Shown in pieces: positions 1-10,932 of a stretch of 64,000 bases of DNA (its first letter is position 1; every line of letters starts with the position of its first letter). This DNA comes from Nissolia schottii. Its lineage: Eukaryota; Streptophyta; Magnoliopsida; Fabales; Fabaceae. Both the position numbers and the translations under genes were made by a program. The stretch lies in assembly GCA_003254905.1 (NCBI GenBank), contig QANU01004827.1, positions 1 to 64,000 on the forward strand. Direction: 5' to 3'. The notes below the pieces were generated by a model. That model saw nothing but the letters and a program-made list of their open reading frames with translations. It ran no database searches and was not told where the DNA came from.

Positions 1-26
1 TCTGGAATAATGGAGAGGAAAAGGGG

Positions 27-1442
27 TTATTTCCTTTCCTTTCTTGGTGGCTTCGGTGTCAATGTATGTAACACTACACTTTGTTTTTTACTCTTCTGAG
101 TCACTAGGTTTCCACCAAGGAAGGTGCAGTATCCAGTAGTTGATCTCTTATCCACAACTGACCCCGCATAATCTGCATCTGTGTATGCTTCAAGACGTAC
201 ACTCTCGTTTCGCTTGAACAAAATCCCTCTTCCTGGGGTCCCTTTTAAATATTGAACAATTCTAAGGGCAGCTTGCAAATGTATTTCCTTTGGCTGGTGC
301 ATGAATTGGCTGACTAGGCTCACAGCAAAAGCAATGTCTGGCCTAGTATGAGATAAGTAAATAAGCCTGCCCACGAGTCTTTAGGCAATGAGTCTTTGGT
401 ACATTTCCTTGTCTACAGCATTATCCTCCTCCGCACTTCCCAGCTTTATATTTGGATCAACTGGAGTACTTGCTGGTTTGCAGGCTGTCTTTCCTATTTC
501 TATAAGCAAGTCAGTAATATATTTTTGTTGAGATATGAAGATTCCTTTCTTGGAATGGGCCACTTCAATTCCCAAAAAATATTTGAGTCTCCCTAGTGTC
601 TTAATCTCCAATTCCATGGCAAGACATTGACTTAACACTTGCTGCTCCTCTTTGTCATCTCCAGTTATTATAATATCATCTACATACACCAATAATATGG
701 TTACACCCCCGAAACTGAGTGTTTAATAAATAAGGTATGATCACCTTGGCTCTGTTTGTAGCCCAAATTCGTCATAACTTTGGTGAATCTTCCAAACCAT
801 GCTCTTGGAGATTGTTTCAGCCCATACAGGGCCTTTTTTAGCTTACAAACCGTTCCAGCAGCAACCTGTCCATCATAACCAGGGGGCAACTTCATGTATA
901 TTTCTTCGTCAAGGTCTCCGTGTAGGAATGCATTCTTCACGTCGAACTGCTGCATATCCCAATCATGATTTGCTGCTAATGACAATATTACTCTGACTGT
1001 GTTCATCTTCGCAACCGGGGCAAATGTCTCCAAGTAATCCACTCCATAGGTTTGAGTGAATCCTTTGGCTACTAATCTTGCCTTGTAACGTTCAATGGTC
1101 CCGTCAGCCCGATACTTCACAGCATATACCCACTTGCATCCTACTGGTTTTTTTCCAGTTGGTAAGGTGACAAGTTCCCAGGTTCTGTTTCTTGTTCAGT
1201 GCCTCCATTTCCATATCCATGGCTTGTTTCCGTTTCTTGTCAGATAATGCTTCAGATACAGAGGAAGGTGTGGGTGTAGAGTTTAAGTTTGTGAGAAAGG
1301 TTTTATGGGTAGGAGAGAATTTTTCAAAGGATAGGAAATTTGATGGAGGGTACAGTGGTTGTTGGGTGTAGGTTCTGGTTCCTTTTCTAAGGGCAATAGG
1401 AAGGTCCTGGTTTTGTTCCACCTGTGCATCTAAATTTTCCAA
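27..1442 (-). pseudogene. copia reverse transcriptase / RNase H remnant
   Basis: The remnant shows the copia reverse transcriptase signature FAPVAKMNTVRVILSLAA, the LYGLKQSPRAWF block, the catalytic YVDDIIITG box and the RNase H entry LEAYTDADYAGS. These identify the family beyond doubt. It is the C-terminal part of the copia polyprotein, which copies the element RNA into DNA inside the virus-like particle. It is broken in several places and is cut off by the left edge of the window. Confidence 0.93.
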
Positions 1443-1609
1443 AATAAATTCATTAAAATTATTGGAGTTTCTATGGGCTAGAAGCAGTTACCTCATGTAA
1501 GGACGGTAGGTTGGATTCTTGGACATGGATAGATTCTGGAATGGCCTTTTTCCTTCTCGAATATACCAGATTTTTTCCTAGTTTCCTACCATCATTAGGA
1601 GCAGGTTCA

Positions 1610-1795
1610 GCTGCTGTTTCAGGTGCAGATTCTGCTATTAACTCAGGTCCTGCTGCTGGTTCTGTTCTCTCAGTTTCAGGGACAGCAATGCTATTTGTTC
1701 CAGTTCCAGCTGCTGTTTCAGGTCTAGTTTCAGCTGTTGTTTCAGGTCTGGTTCCAGCTGCTGTTTCAGGTCTAGTTTCGGGTCCAAAACCCATA
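1610..1795 (-). repeat. short tandem repeat in copia polyprotein linker
   Basis: About five imperfect copies of a 24-base unit reading roughly CAGCTGCTGTTTCAGGTCTA on the plus strand. Translated on the minus strand it gives a repeating PETAAGTR-like peptide. It lies between the integrase and reverse transcriptase parts, where copia polyproteins have a variable low-complexity linker. Confidence 0.75.
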
Positions 1796-1854
1796 TTTGG
1801 AAGCATAAGAGGCTGTTACAAACCCTTCTGCCATGGCTGCGGCAGATTCTGTTC

Positions 1855-2278
1855 CAGGAAAGGAAATTATTCCATTCCCTTTCCATTATTCTAGGAAAGG
1901 AAAGCGAGGATTAGGAGATTAAATTAAATTAGCAAAGATCCTGATTTGTTTAGCTAATTATTAGGAGAATAATTTGTTAGGAGAATAATTTGGTTGCACC
2001 AAATTAGGAAGGAAGATTCTCGCCATAATTTACTCTCTCTTTCGGTATATGAGAGAAGGAAAGACAAAGGGTTAGATGTTCAGAAATTCAGTCAGAACAT
2101 AGGGGGACCAAGGGATCCATAATTCCCAGGTTATTATTCTTAATTTATCTTATTATTGTTTTATGTTCTGCAACCGTGATGCCCCACTGGGAGCCAGTTT
2201 TCAATCAATAATAATCAGAATTATTCAGCAAATATTTCTTGTGATACCAGTTCTTACAGAGGCTCATCTTCCTCCTTT
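1855..2278. repeat. non-coding AT-rich insertion inside the copia element
   Basis: This stretch has no copia coding similarity and separates the integrase part from the linker and reverse transcriptase. Its left end (about 1855-1897) resembles the inverse complement of bases 1-48: both contain GGAATAATGGA followed by TTTCCTTTCCT. Such inverted copies would fit the ends of a MITE, but only one clear end is seen here and no target duplication was identified. Its nature is therefore uncertain. Confidence 0.4.
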
Positions 2279-2279
2279 C

Positions 2280-3250
2280 TTACATTCTCCCCCTGAAGAT
2301 GAGGTTGGAAGCAACTCTCTTGTTCGTTGAAGGTGACATCCCTTGACACAAAGAACCTCTTGGAGGGGGGGTGAAGCACTTGTATCCCTTTTTTGTGGTG
2401 GAGTACCCTAAGAATACACATTTGACAGCTCTAGGATCCAGTTTTCCCCTTTCATTACTATGAACATGGATACACACCCAAATATTCTAGGTTGGAGTTT
2501 ATTTGTAGGGTTTACGTGTGTGTAGAAGGAGGATAGGACTTCCATGGGGCTTCTTGATGCTAAGATTTTAAAGGGTAACCTATTGATTAGGTAGGTGGCA
2601 GTAAGAAGGGCTTCCCCCCAAAATTTCTTTGGAACATGATTTTGAAAAAGTAGAGCTCTAGTTTGGTCTAATAAGTGCCCATTTTTCCTTTCCGCAATCC
2701 CATTCTGTTGTGGTGTGTTAACACATGAAGACTCATGAATTATCCCTTTCTTTTGGCAAAAGGAGTTGAGCACAAAGTTAAAGTAATCCTTGGCATTGTT
2801 AGACTGAATCCTCTTGATATTAACACCAAATTGATTTTTAATCATAGAGACAAAATGGAGAAAAACGGAGCTGACCTCAGATTTATGCTTCAATAGGAAA
2901 ACCCAAGTGACCCAAGTACAATCATCTATGAACGTCAGAAACCATTTAGCACCTGAGATATTAGGAACATTAGCAAGACCCCAGACATCAGTATGCATAA
3001 GAGAAAAGGGGGAAGAACTCATTGTATTACTAATGGGGAAAGGTACACGCTTGTGTTTGGCAAGCTCACATACTTCACAATGGAGTCTCTCCACACTTAA
3101 ATTCTTAAACAAGGAAGGGAAGATCACTTTTACAACTCGAAATGAAGGATGTCCTAGTCGACGATGATATAGTTGAGCTTTCTCTTCATTGGTCATGATG
3201 GATTCCGACATGAGAGAGTGACTCTTTGTACCAAGGTTCGGATTCTCCAT
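2280..3250 (-). pseudogene. copia integrase remnant
   Basis: The reading runs from the zinc-binding part (HRRLGHPSF, then CEVCELAKHKR) into the catalytic core (LMHTDVWG, FLTFIDDCTWVTWVFLL, and PQQNGIAERKNGHLL with its conserved glutamate), and then the C-terminal VFLGYSTTKKGYKCF block. This is the classic GAG-pre-integrase plus rve arrangement of Ty1/copia. The integrase of such elements joins the cDNA to host DNA. The piece is a fossil with breaks near its C-terminal side. Confidence 0.93.
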
Positions 3251-3364
3251 TTAGTACAGGCCATTCCATTTTCTAGCATGTCCAATTGTCCTCCTTGAGT
3301 TCTTGCCCTGAAATCTACAGTAGTAGTTATGAAAAATGTTACAAGAGAGATCTTTTGTGAGTTT

Positions 3365-3655
3365 CTATACAGAAATCAGATTAGTGGACAGTTTAGGGAC
3401 ATGAAGGACATTTTTTAATGTCATAGATGGGCTTATTTGTACCTCTCCTTGACCTGCAGCAGTTATAAAGGTTCCATCTGCTGTGGATATTTTCTTGTTG
3501 CTAGGACATGGGAAATATGTGGAAAAATACTTGGGTAGTGGGGTCATATGGTCAGTGGCTCCAGAGTCTAGTATCCAAAAATGGGTAAAGGGTGTATCTG
3601 AAACATTAAGTCCGAAAGAAAATGGAAACTTACCAGAACATGTTAAGGAGCACAT
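3365..3655 (-). pseudogene. copia protease remnant
   Basis: It contains the aspartic protease motif WILDSGATDHMT followed by a VLHVPKLSTNLISV block, which is diagnostic of copia protease. It lies between the gag part and the integrase, as expected. It is part of the broken element. Confidence 0.85.
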
Positions 3656-3969
3656 ACCTGAGGGCGTCTCCAGTTTATTAAGGAAGGACCTTACCCTTTC
3701 TATCTCTTCATGGTTCAGCTGGACAGATTCTTCACCTTGTCCATTAACAAAGTGTGCTTGTCTTTGTCCTTCCCTTTTTGGAGGGCCTTCTTTCTGCCCC
3801 CATTCTTGGCTTGGGGGTTTTCCATGTAATTTCCAGCACTTATCCCTTGTGTGGCACGGCTTTTTGCAGTAAGTATGCCAGACTTACTCCTGCTTTGTCT
3901 CCATATTGGAAAAACCGCTTTTCCCTTCAGCTTTCATTGCTGAGCTTTCAGCAGTTGGGGTCTCCAACA

Positions 3970-4628
3970 TCAGTCCCTCCTGCTTTCTTCACTTCGAATA
4001 ATGGCTACCACTTCATTAATCCCTGGGACTTTCTCTTTTCCCAGGATTTGGATTCGAACCTGATCATATTCAGGATTCAAGCCTACCAAGAAATCATAGA
4101 CTCTATCTTGCTCAATATACTCCTTCTGGATTGCTGAGTCTTCTGAGCACTTTGCTTTTATAACTCGATAATGATCCAATTCCATCCATAGGGATTTGAG
4201 TTGATTGGCATACTCTGTAACAGATTTGCTTCCTTGTTTGGCAGCTACGGTTTTCACTTTTACATCATATATTTGAGCAGCATCCTTGGCCTTAGAATAG
4301 GTTTGTTCTACTGCCTCCCAAATTTCCTTTGCTGAATTAAGGAACATGCAGGTATCACTGATTTCCGGGACCATTGAATTCCACAGCCATGCCATGATCA
4401 TGGAGTCTTCTTCATCCCATGATTTGAACGGGCATCCTGTTTATCAGGGGCATTATCAACCAGGTGACTGACCTTCCCTTTTCCTTTCAAGATGGTCTTA
4501 ACGAGCTGAGACCATTTGAGATAATTTTTTCCATTTAACCTATAGGCAGAATGAACATTCTGCAATTCTCCAGTAGTTTGGGACCTATCCCTAGTCTCCA
4601 GAATAGGATTCACAATCTCAGCCATCAC
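3970..4628 (-). pseudogene. copia gag (UBN2-type) remnant
   Basis: The start carries the plant copia gag leader (YRLNGKNYLKWSQLVKTILKGKGK). The following part (AKEIWEAVEQTYSKAKDAAQIYDV, LKSLWMELDHY, YDFLVGLNPEYDQVR) matches the UBN2/Retrotran_gag family of copia elements. This protein would form the virus-like particle. It starts about 180 bp inside the primer binding site. It is broken and is followed by further gag-derived sequence down to about 3.7 kb. Confidence 0.88.
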
Positions 4629-4805
4629 AGCACAGGGGAATGAAAACCAGGGGAATGAAGGCTGGGATAATGGTCAAGGTCGTGCAGCAATCAAGGTTGC
4701 GGTGCTGTGGCAGTGAAGGCTGCGGCAATGGTGAAGGCTGCCACAACAAGGCTTAGGGTTTCAGACAAGCGATGAAGGCTGCAGGTCGGTCAGAGACTGC
4801 TAAAG

Positions 4806-4819
4806 GAGCTCTGATACCA
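4806..4819 (-). other. primer binding site of the copia element
   Basis: The plus strand reads GAGCTCTGATACCA. Its complement TGGTATCAGAGCTC matches the 3' end of plant initiator methionine tRNA, the usual copia primer. It lies two bases inside the LTR end. Confidence 0.9.
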
Positions 4820-4821
4820 TC

Positions 4822-5062
4822 TGAAATTTAGGTGAATAATATATTTTTGTATATCTGATTGTGAGGTCATTAGACCTGGATATGTACATCAGTTGGCTAT
4901 CTATTTTAGGAAATGTGAATCACTAATTGTAGAGAACAAATTCCTCTGATTGAGGGATTGTTTCTAATTACATAATCTTAGTATTAATACCAAGATACAG
5001 AATAAATATATACTAAGAATAAAATGTAAAACTTCCTAAAATATACAATTACAGTTCTGACA
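4822..5062 (-). repeat. 5' LTR of the copia element
   Basis: In sense orientation (minus strand) it begins TGTCAGAACTG and ends CTAAATTTCA, two bases before the primer binding site. The inner end is firm. The outer end was chosen as the first TG that gives a normal copia LTR length (241 bp). The partner LTR is outside the window, so the boundary cannot be confirmed. Confidence 0.55.
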
Positions 5063-5648
5063 TATTTCTTCAAGTTGTAAGTAGATTCATTTTTAGGACT
5101 CTGTGTATAGGCTTTTGAGACTAGAGCTGCTTGAAGGGGTGGTGGCATATCATAGTGGCCAGTTGGAGAAATCAAGAAATGCATTAGTTTCTGCAAAAGC
5201 AAAATTTGTGCAGGTTTGTTTAACTACTATGCAATATTGAGATAAATTATGGCTGGAAAACAAGTCAACATTTTTACTCGTATATTACTTGCATTCTTTG
5301 GTCTTCTTGATTGATCACCTTGTTTGGTTGCTTCACATATTTCATAATCTTACCAGGCACAAGTTAAATTAAATAAAGATCAGCTGAAGCTCAAGCTTTT
5401 ATACATTACTAATTTTAAATTTTGAGGGTACCATTTGATATTGATCATCTTTCTGGCTTCATATGTTTTGAACTTGATTTATATAGCCAGTTTTGTTTCC
5501 TTGTTTATGCCCTCCTGCCACTCCTTTTCCCTTTCAAGTAAGGGGGGAAAGAATACGTTAGGGGGGGAAAGAATACATAGTCTAGCTGAAGAGTTTGGCC
5601 TTTTCTTTTTGACTCTCTCCTTGTAAACAATATCTTGTTTTGTTGCAG
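5063..5648 (+). other. host intron sequence before the first visible NUB1 exon
   Basis: AT-rich intron sequence ending in a pyrimidine-rich tract and TTGTTGCAG. It contains two copies of GGGGGGAAAGAATAC near 5543-5577. No gene or element was recognised. Confidence 0.6.
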
Positions 5649-5830
5649 CTGCAAGTCCTAGATGAAGCCTTATCACTTGTTATGAGCATGGGCTACAAAG
5701 AACGTGATGCAAAGAGAGCATTGCGAATGAACAATCATGATGTGGGGGGTGCCATTGATTTCCTTGTTGAGGAGAACGCAAAGAAAATGCAAAAACGGGG
5801 GGAAGATATCCGGAGAAATAATGAGATTAG
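5649..5830 (+). CDS. NUB1: NUB1-like exon with first UBA domain
   Basis: The exon starts after TTGTTGCAG and reads LQVLDEALSLVMSMGY, then KERDAKRALRMNNHDVGGAI and DFLVEENAKK, ending in an arginine-rich linker (QKRGEDIRRNNEIR). The first 45 residues are a canonical UBA three-helix bundle with the MGY loop that contacts ubiquitin or NEDD8, and with the helix-3 pattern AIDFLVEE. The donor is AG|GTGGGC at 5831, and the exon ends in phase 2 (two bases of an Arg codon). Earlier exons lie outside the window, so this is not the protein start. Confidence 0.88.
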
Positions 5831-5905
5831 GTGGGCATCACTTAATGCTTATTGACTTCTATTTTTTATGTTATTTCCCTGTTTCTCACTAGCTTCGTCT
5901 GTCAG

Positions 5906-5983
5906 GGAGCAAAAGCGATATGGGATGACACTCTCAAAGAAAGCTGTGGATCTAGAGAGATTGAAGGAATTGGTCTCTATTGG
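5906..5983 (+). CDS. NUB1: NUB1-like exon, linker and start of second UBA
   Basis: After TCTGTCAG it reads EQKRYGMTLSKKAVDLERLK and then ELVSIG, finishing at a textbook donor GTGAGT (5984). The KKAVDLERLKELVSIG stretch is helix 1 and the loop glycine of the second UBA domain; the rest of that domain is on the next exon almost 12 kb away. The intron upstream is only 75 bp. The phases fit: one base completes the arginine, and two bases start the glycine codon. Confidence 0.87.
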
Positions 5984-6060
5984 GTGAGTATTATTTTGGT
6001 GTTGTAATGTTGGTATTGGCATTTGGTAATATGTGGAGTTCGCTCTTTTGGTGTTGTAAT
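5984..6060 (+). other. start of the 12-kb NUB1 intron
   Basis: Host intron sequence following the GTGAGT donor. It includes a unit of about 45 bp (GTTGTAATGTTGGTATTGGC at 6001) that reappears, slightly diverged, directly after the hAT-like element at 6946. The pre-insertion intron therefore probably held a short tandem duplication. Confidence 0.7.
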
Positions 6061-6945
6061 CATAGATATCGATAGCGGCACAATAGCAGAATCGCGGCAC
6101 AGCGCGGAGGTAGGCAGTGGCTGAGCATTCGCCACGTCGCATTTTTGCAATAGCCGGAGTCGCGGCCAAATCGTGGCGTGAATCGCATTCTTGTGGCCGC
6201 TACCTGTCTTCAACGGTTGTTTTCTCCTGTTTTCTGCCCCCTTCAATGGCGGCTGCAGGTTTTCAGATCTGAAAAGCCTAGATTTTAACATTTCAAGCAA
6301 AATAACTTTTCTATTCTCACTTAAATCAGTGAAGTCTTTATGCCCTCACTTGCAGGTCAAATTTTCTATTTTGCCCTCAAATAAACTAGAATGTCACTAT
6401 TTTGGCCCCTCTTAAACTATTGGAATCTCTAGTTTGCCCCTACTTACACTAAGGAAATCTCTTGTTTGCCCTCACCACACCTCACCTTCAACCTTCCTCA
6501 CTGCAACTCTATTATTTTACGTGAAAAAATAGAGCATACGTGAACAACCTTACTTGTTATCCTATGCTCCCCTCTCTCCTCGTTCTCTATATTTTCATTT
6601 TTCTCCTCCACCCACTGTAGCCTGTTTCTTTTCTTCTTTTTTTTCTTTCTGTTTATTTTCATTTTTTTCCCTTTGGCCTGCTGCCCCCACCTCTTGTCTT
6701 CTATTCATTTTGGTTTGGTGTTCTTTGTTCACTTTTCACTATGGATTATGATTATTACTTTTGATTGTTAATGATGAATGAGTGTAATTGTGGATAGTTT
6801 CTTATTATTGAACACTTACATGTATGCTATATAAATTGCACGCACACATATATATTGAACTAGCGGTCATCCCGCTCCCGCTATCCCGCTATAGCATTTT
6901 TTGGGGCTGGCCGCTCCGCACCGCTATCCGCGATTGACTACTATG
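6061..6945. mobile_element. hAT-like non-autonomous DNA transposon
   Basis: The ends are imperfect inverted repeats: CATAGATATCGATAGCGG at the left, and on the complement of the right end CATAGTAGTCAATCGCGGAT, followed by AGCGG. They are flanked by the 8-bp near-duplication GTTGTAAT (6053-6060) and ATTGTAAT (6946-6953), the length produced by hAT transposases. Both subterminal regions are GC-rich and full of CGC/GCGG words; the 600-bp middle is pyrimidine-rich and non-coding. No transposase is present. Classification to hAT rests on duplication length and end structure, not on a protein match. Confidence 0.7.
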
Positions 6946-7403
6946 ATTGTAATGTTGGTATTGGAATTTGGTAATGTGTGGAATTTGGCGGGTAACATCA
7001 ATAACTCTTCAGCAGCTATTATCTACCACTGGTTATTGGCAGCAACATACTATTATCAATGTTAGAAAATGTTGTTACTCCCAGTATGAATATTTTACCC
7101 ATTGTATAAGTGTACGTCATAAATAAGAAATAATAGGAAGAGGGCAAGTGAGATGGGTGGGCCCAATGACAAGTGCATTGGAGAGGAAATTGTAACTATC
7201 ATTGACAACTCACCTAGGTTAGAGGAGAGATAGAGCTATCTCATTTTGTTAGGAATAAGGGATGTAGGTGGAGGGAGATATGCTGAGGGGGGCATACCAG
7301 AATTGGGAGGAATTGGACATTGGAGAGTTTCTAGGTCTCTCGCATACCTAGTACCCATGATATCTCTTTGTTGGTGATTAATATATAAAGGAGGACTTAT
7401 AGA
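6946..7403 (+). other. intron sequence with no recognised gene
   Basis: AT-rich non-coding sequence. It starts with the second copy of the 45-bp unit seen at 6001, and then holds purine-rich sequence. No coding pattern or element ends were recognised. Confidence 0.5.
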
Positions 7404-7648
7404 TGTTAAGAATAAAATAAATCTATTTATATCTTTGATTGATGTTAATTGATTCAGTTTATTCTAGGTTGATTTTCTTTCTGTTGTGTATTAATTCTCT
7501 TTCCAGCCTATTCAGCCTATAAATAGACACGTCTCCTTGTAATGAGATACACAACAATTTAGCAATACAATTTCTCCTTTTTCTCATTATTTCTCTGCCT
7601 TTTGTAATTTCCTCTTCTCCACCATGAAACTTAACATGGTATCAGAAC
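7404..7648 (+). mobile_element. copia-type LTR with primer binding site, fragment
   Basis: The LTR (7404-7636) begins TGTTAAGAATAAAATAA and ends GAAACTTAACA. It is followed directly by TGGTATCAGAAC, a methionine-tRNA-type primer binding site. It contains a TATAAATA box at 7518-7525. It is the same LTR family, in opposite orientation, as the LTRs at 13579-13803 and 17331-17557. Only about 100 bp of interior follow before unrelated sequence, so this is the 5' stub of a decayed element. Confidence 0.85.
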
Positions 7649-7749
7649 CATGGCATCCACCATGACCTGTGTATCAGTCATGCCTCCCTCCCAGCTATCT
7701 ATGTACAGTCTCAGTCTGCTTTTGCCACTGTCATAAGAGTTCACTTATG

Positions 7750-8178
7750 TAAAAAAAATATATCATACAAGCAATATAATTAGTAACTAGACATGATTAA
7801 ATGTCATATTTATAATTGATATTGAACAATATTGTGTCATACTTTATTGCACGTGAATTACTTTGTAGTTTAATAAAACACAAATTAATTATGATAAATG
7901 TATAAAATACCTTAATAAACTCAATAGATATTGTTTGACATAGACAAATCAAATAAATAACCAAAACAATTTACCAAATTTGTACATTTTGAGGGCAAAA
8001 TCAAGTGTAAACTTAAAATTGTAAACATGTAAACTCGCTATTGAATTTTATAGAATTTACTTAAATTCGTACGACTTTACTAAAAAAGAGAGTGAGAATG
8101 TAGCTCGTTTTTTTATGTGGTAGGATCATAAACTCGTAAGAGGTTAAGATTTAACTCAAGAGTTTAACAATCATTCTC
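7750..8178 (-). repeat. relic of the CATGGTTAT hAT MITE family
   Basis: The AT-rich core (for example TTTAATAAAACACAAATTAA near 7868) matches the complement of the core of the hAT MITE at 57593-58174. The right end, AAGAGTTTAACAATC, resembles the family end. The left terminal repeat and an 8-bp duplication were not found, so this copy is worn or rearranged. Confidence 0.5.
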
Positions 8179-8476
8179 ACCTGAGCTTGAGGGTTTTCAT
8201 GTGGTGATTTCGTGTCCATCGCTAGAATCACCAGTTTTGGGGTCTTTGACAATAGAGGGTGGTTTACCAACAACCAACTCCGTTGAGGAGCATGCACGAG
8301 GTGGTTCCTTTCTACCCTCATTGAAGTGGGAGGTCCATTGCCCTATTACTCCCCGAAAGGAGTAGTTGTGATCAACTCATGATCATATTGGTATTATACC
8401 AATATTCTTCCCAGGGAAACCATGGATGCTAGTCCAAGGGAGGGCCAAACCCAAAAGACCATGCGTTGATGGTTTG
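8179..8476. other. intron sequence, probably an old unclassified repeat
   Basis: Non-coding. It contains the phrase AACCCAAAAGACCAT, which occurs again at about 11925, on the other side of the solo LTR. Both flanks may belong to one older repeat with internal duplications. No family recognised. Confidence 0.4.
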
Positions 8477-9775
8477 CGAAACACCCCTACTAGCTATTTA
8501 CGCTATAGTCGTAAATATGCCACGTAGAGTTGTTATCTGCTTTGGTCGGGATTACTTGTAGTCCCTATACTTTAGAAAGTAGGCTGTTTATGAAATTATG
8601 GATCGGTTTGAAATCGTTCTATACATATTCATGAGTAAATATGAGCCGCGCGTGAGTGATTATATATATATGACAAACGATAAAGCAGCGTAGCGGAAGC
8701 CTAGTTTTGTGGGGCGTGTAGAATGTATCATCAAAAGCAAAGCATAGTAAGCCATAGCACATAATTGGTCCCATGAAAATCAAAGCAATCTAATAATATA
8801 CATAATACAATTGGTTTCACATTTACACAGAACTTAATACAAAAAAGAAAGGCTGCGTGGCTTGCCACTACTCGTCCTCGGGATCTTCGTCTGGGTCGTC
8901 TTCTTCTGACTCGGTCTCAATGGGATCCTCTTCGTTCGAATCCTCGCTAGTGAATGTGATAAGTACCCAAACCCCTGGAGAGCCCATCCCCAAAAGCTAG
9001 CTGTTAGGGAGGAAGAGCCAAGAGCTTAAATACCCCATCAAGCAGCCCATACTACCCGATGTGAGACTTTGCCCATACAAAGTCCCTATTAGAATGCTGG
9101 CGAGGCCAGAACTGGCGAATCGTCGTCATCCTCGACCTCTAGGGAAAACTCGGGAATCGAGGGTAGGTCTTGGTGGGTTGTGGAGGGCCCTGCCTCGGCG
9201 TCGTGAGTGCGCAAGGCTAAGCGTCATCTGAAGAACAGGTTTATCCTCTTCCTCGGTCCTCAACGGTAGCAGGACGGCCGTGTGGGAGGTAGAGAATTTG
9301 GGTCCACCTCGACGTCTTTCTCGTACGGTGGAGACTCCTCGTTGTCATCGTCTAGAATGATCGGTGTAGCCGGCGTGGAACCTCGGTCTACTGTAGTGAG
9401 GGGCCATGTACTCCCATCGCGACCCTGGTGTGGGGGTTTACACTTGGTCGCATCTAATCCGTCGGTATGAGGTTCGTCACTGTCATCTGACATCATTAAC
9501 AAGTGGGGTGAGAACCATGTGTCCTCAGTGGTCATCTCTAAGGGTTTCTACGTTTCTTTGACTCGGTTATGATTCAGACCGCTCGGGAGATCTCTACGTG
9601 TCATGCAACCTATAATTCTAGTTCAGTTTTAATCTTGCTAATCCTGAACGGCTTTATCTAAATTACTAAATGTCCAGGTGAACTAATCTTTGCCCTAAGG
9701 TGTAGGGGTTCCTTATCGAGCTTCTTTATCATTAACGTACTTAGGGCAGTCGGGCCGGGCCCTCGTGCCATGCAT

Positions 9776-9832
9776 ACTTATATATATACACGCACATACA
9801 CACATATATATATACACACACACACGTTGACA
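9776..9832. repeat. (TA)n/(CA)n microsatellite
   Basis: Alternating TATATATATA and ACACACAC runs inside the solo LTR at 8477-11864. Confidence 0.85.
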
Positions 9833-10611
9833 TACAATCAGTCATACCATCTTTGTTAATGCATGAGGGGATTGGGGGATTTTCTTACGCGCCAGGGCAG
9901 TGTCCTCTTGCGTCACTTGGCTTGTCCGTCATTCTCCTTCACAGGCCGTCGAATCGTCATCCCCTTGTGGCTGTGACCAACTTACTATTACCGTATCGTC
10001 GGCGACCGGGTAGCGCTGTTTACCGGAGTGGTAGCTAACCACGACTGCTCGCAAGCATCTCTCATCGGCACGACGATAGGAGGTGACCATCCAGCAAGCT
10101 GGATGGTGAGGGGCTACCCTCGCGGCATCACCAGGAGCGGACTCGTCTCTTTCTTAGCTTTCTTTTTTTTAACTGTGCACGCCCCTTACCGGCGACCTTA
10201 ACTTTCTTGTTATGTCGACATAATCATTACTTTCTGTTTTCTTTTCTTCTGTTTCTCCAGGCAGAGCCCGCGCTCAGGTCTAAGCCTGCGTTTCTTAATC
10301 TCTGAACCGGTTTACCTTGCTAAACTGGTGGGGGCTTGTCAAGTATGACGTGCCAATAGAGGGGGATTCCCTATTTTCAAGGTGTCCGAGCCCTCGGCGG
10401 CCGGACCCCTCTTAACAAACTTCCTTGATTCCCTAGGGTTCAATTATGATCTTCGGTTAGATTTAGGTGAAGTATTTCTAGTGATCTAGGGTTGTCCTAC
10501 CAACCTAGTGATAACCACGTCGTCATGATGCATGCTAGCATAAACCAAACTCATGACGTGCAAAGGACACACGTAAGAGTAAAAGAGACATACTGCCGAA
10601 GGCCAAAGCTA

Positions 10612-10932
10612 CAGGTCATTCGAATGGCCCCGAGTTCTGGCCCTTGGGATGGTATAAAGGGGTGAGTCATTCGAATGGCCTATGTGGGGGATCATTCGAA
10701 TGATCCTGCTCTATTTTCTTTTGTATTCTTTTAAATGGGGGAGTCATTCGAATGTCCTTTGCCAAGGCATTCGAATGGCTCTCCTTTGGAACGACAAGAT
10801 GCTATTTTTTCACGACTCATTCGAATGACACTGAGGTGCTCATTCGAATTACCCGCGTTTTAAAAGACTTATTTTCAAAGCATTTGTGGCTCATTTCGAA
10901 TGACTTTGCAAGAATTCATTCGAATGACCACA
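10612..10932. repeat. array of CATTCGAATG palindromes in solo LTR
   Basis: About nine exact or near copies of the palindrome CATTCGAATG, mostly as GTCATTCGAATGRCC, are spaced 25-70 bp apart with unrelated sequence between them. The same motif cluster is found at 41.1-41.4 kb and, in weaker form, at 50.1-50.3 kb, each time in the same part of an LTR. Confidence 0.85.

Larger units (their letters stand above)
1..5062 (-). mobile_element. Ty1/copia LTR retrotransposon, broken, runs off left edge
   Basis: A minus-strand copia-type element. From right to left it shows the 5' LTR, a tRNA-Met-type primer binding site, a gag region, protease, integrase, and reverse transcriptase with RNase H, which is the gene order of the Ty1/copia superfamily. 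The 3' LTR is outside the window. It is a fossil with several breaks, and a non-coding insertion of about 0.4 kb lies between its integrase and reverse transcriptase parts. It sits in an intron of the NUB1-like gene, upstream of the first visible exon and in the opposite orientation. The protein motifs are still easy to read, so the insertion is probably not very old, but the second LTR is missing and no LTR-based age can be given. Confidence 0.93.

Noticed and set aside
1511-1894. Plus-strand open frame with Val/Ser-Gly repeats
   Set aside because: Opposite strand of the copia linker repeat; no independent evidence of coding.
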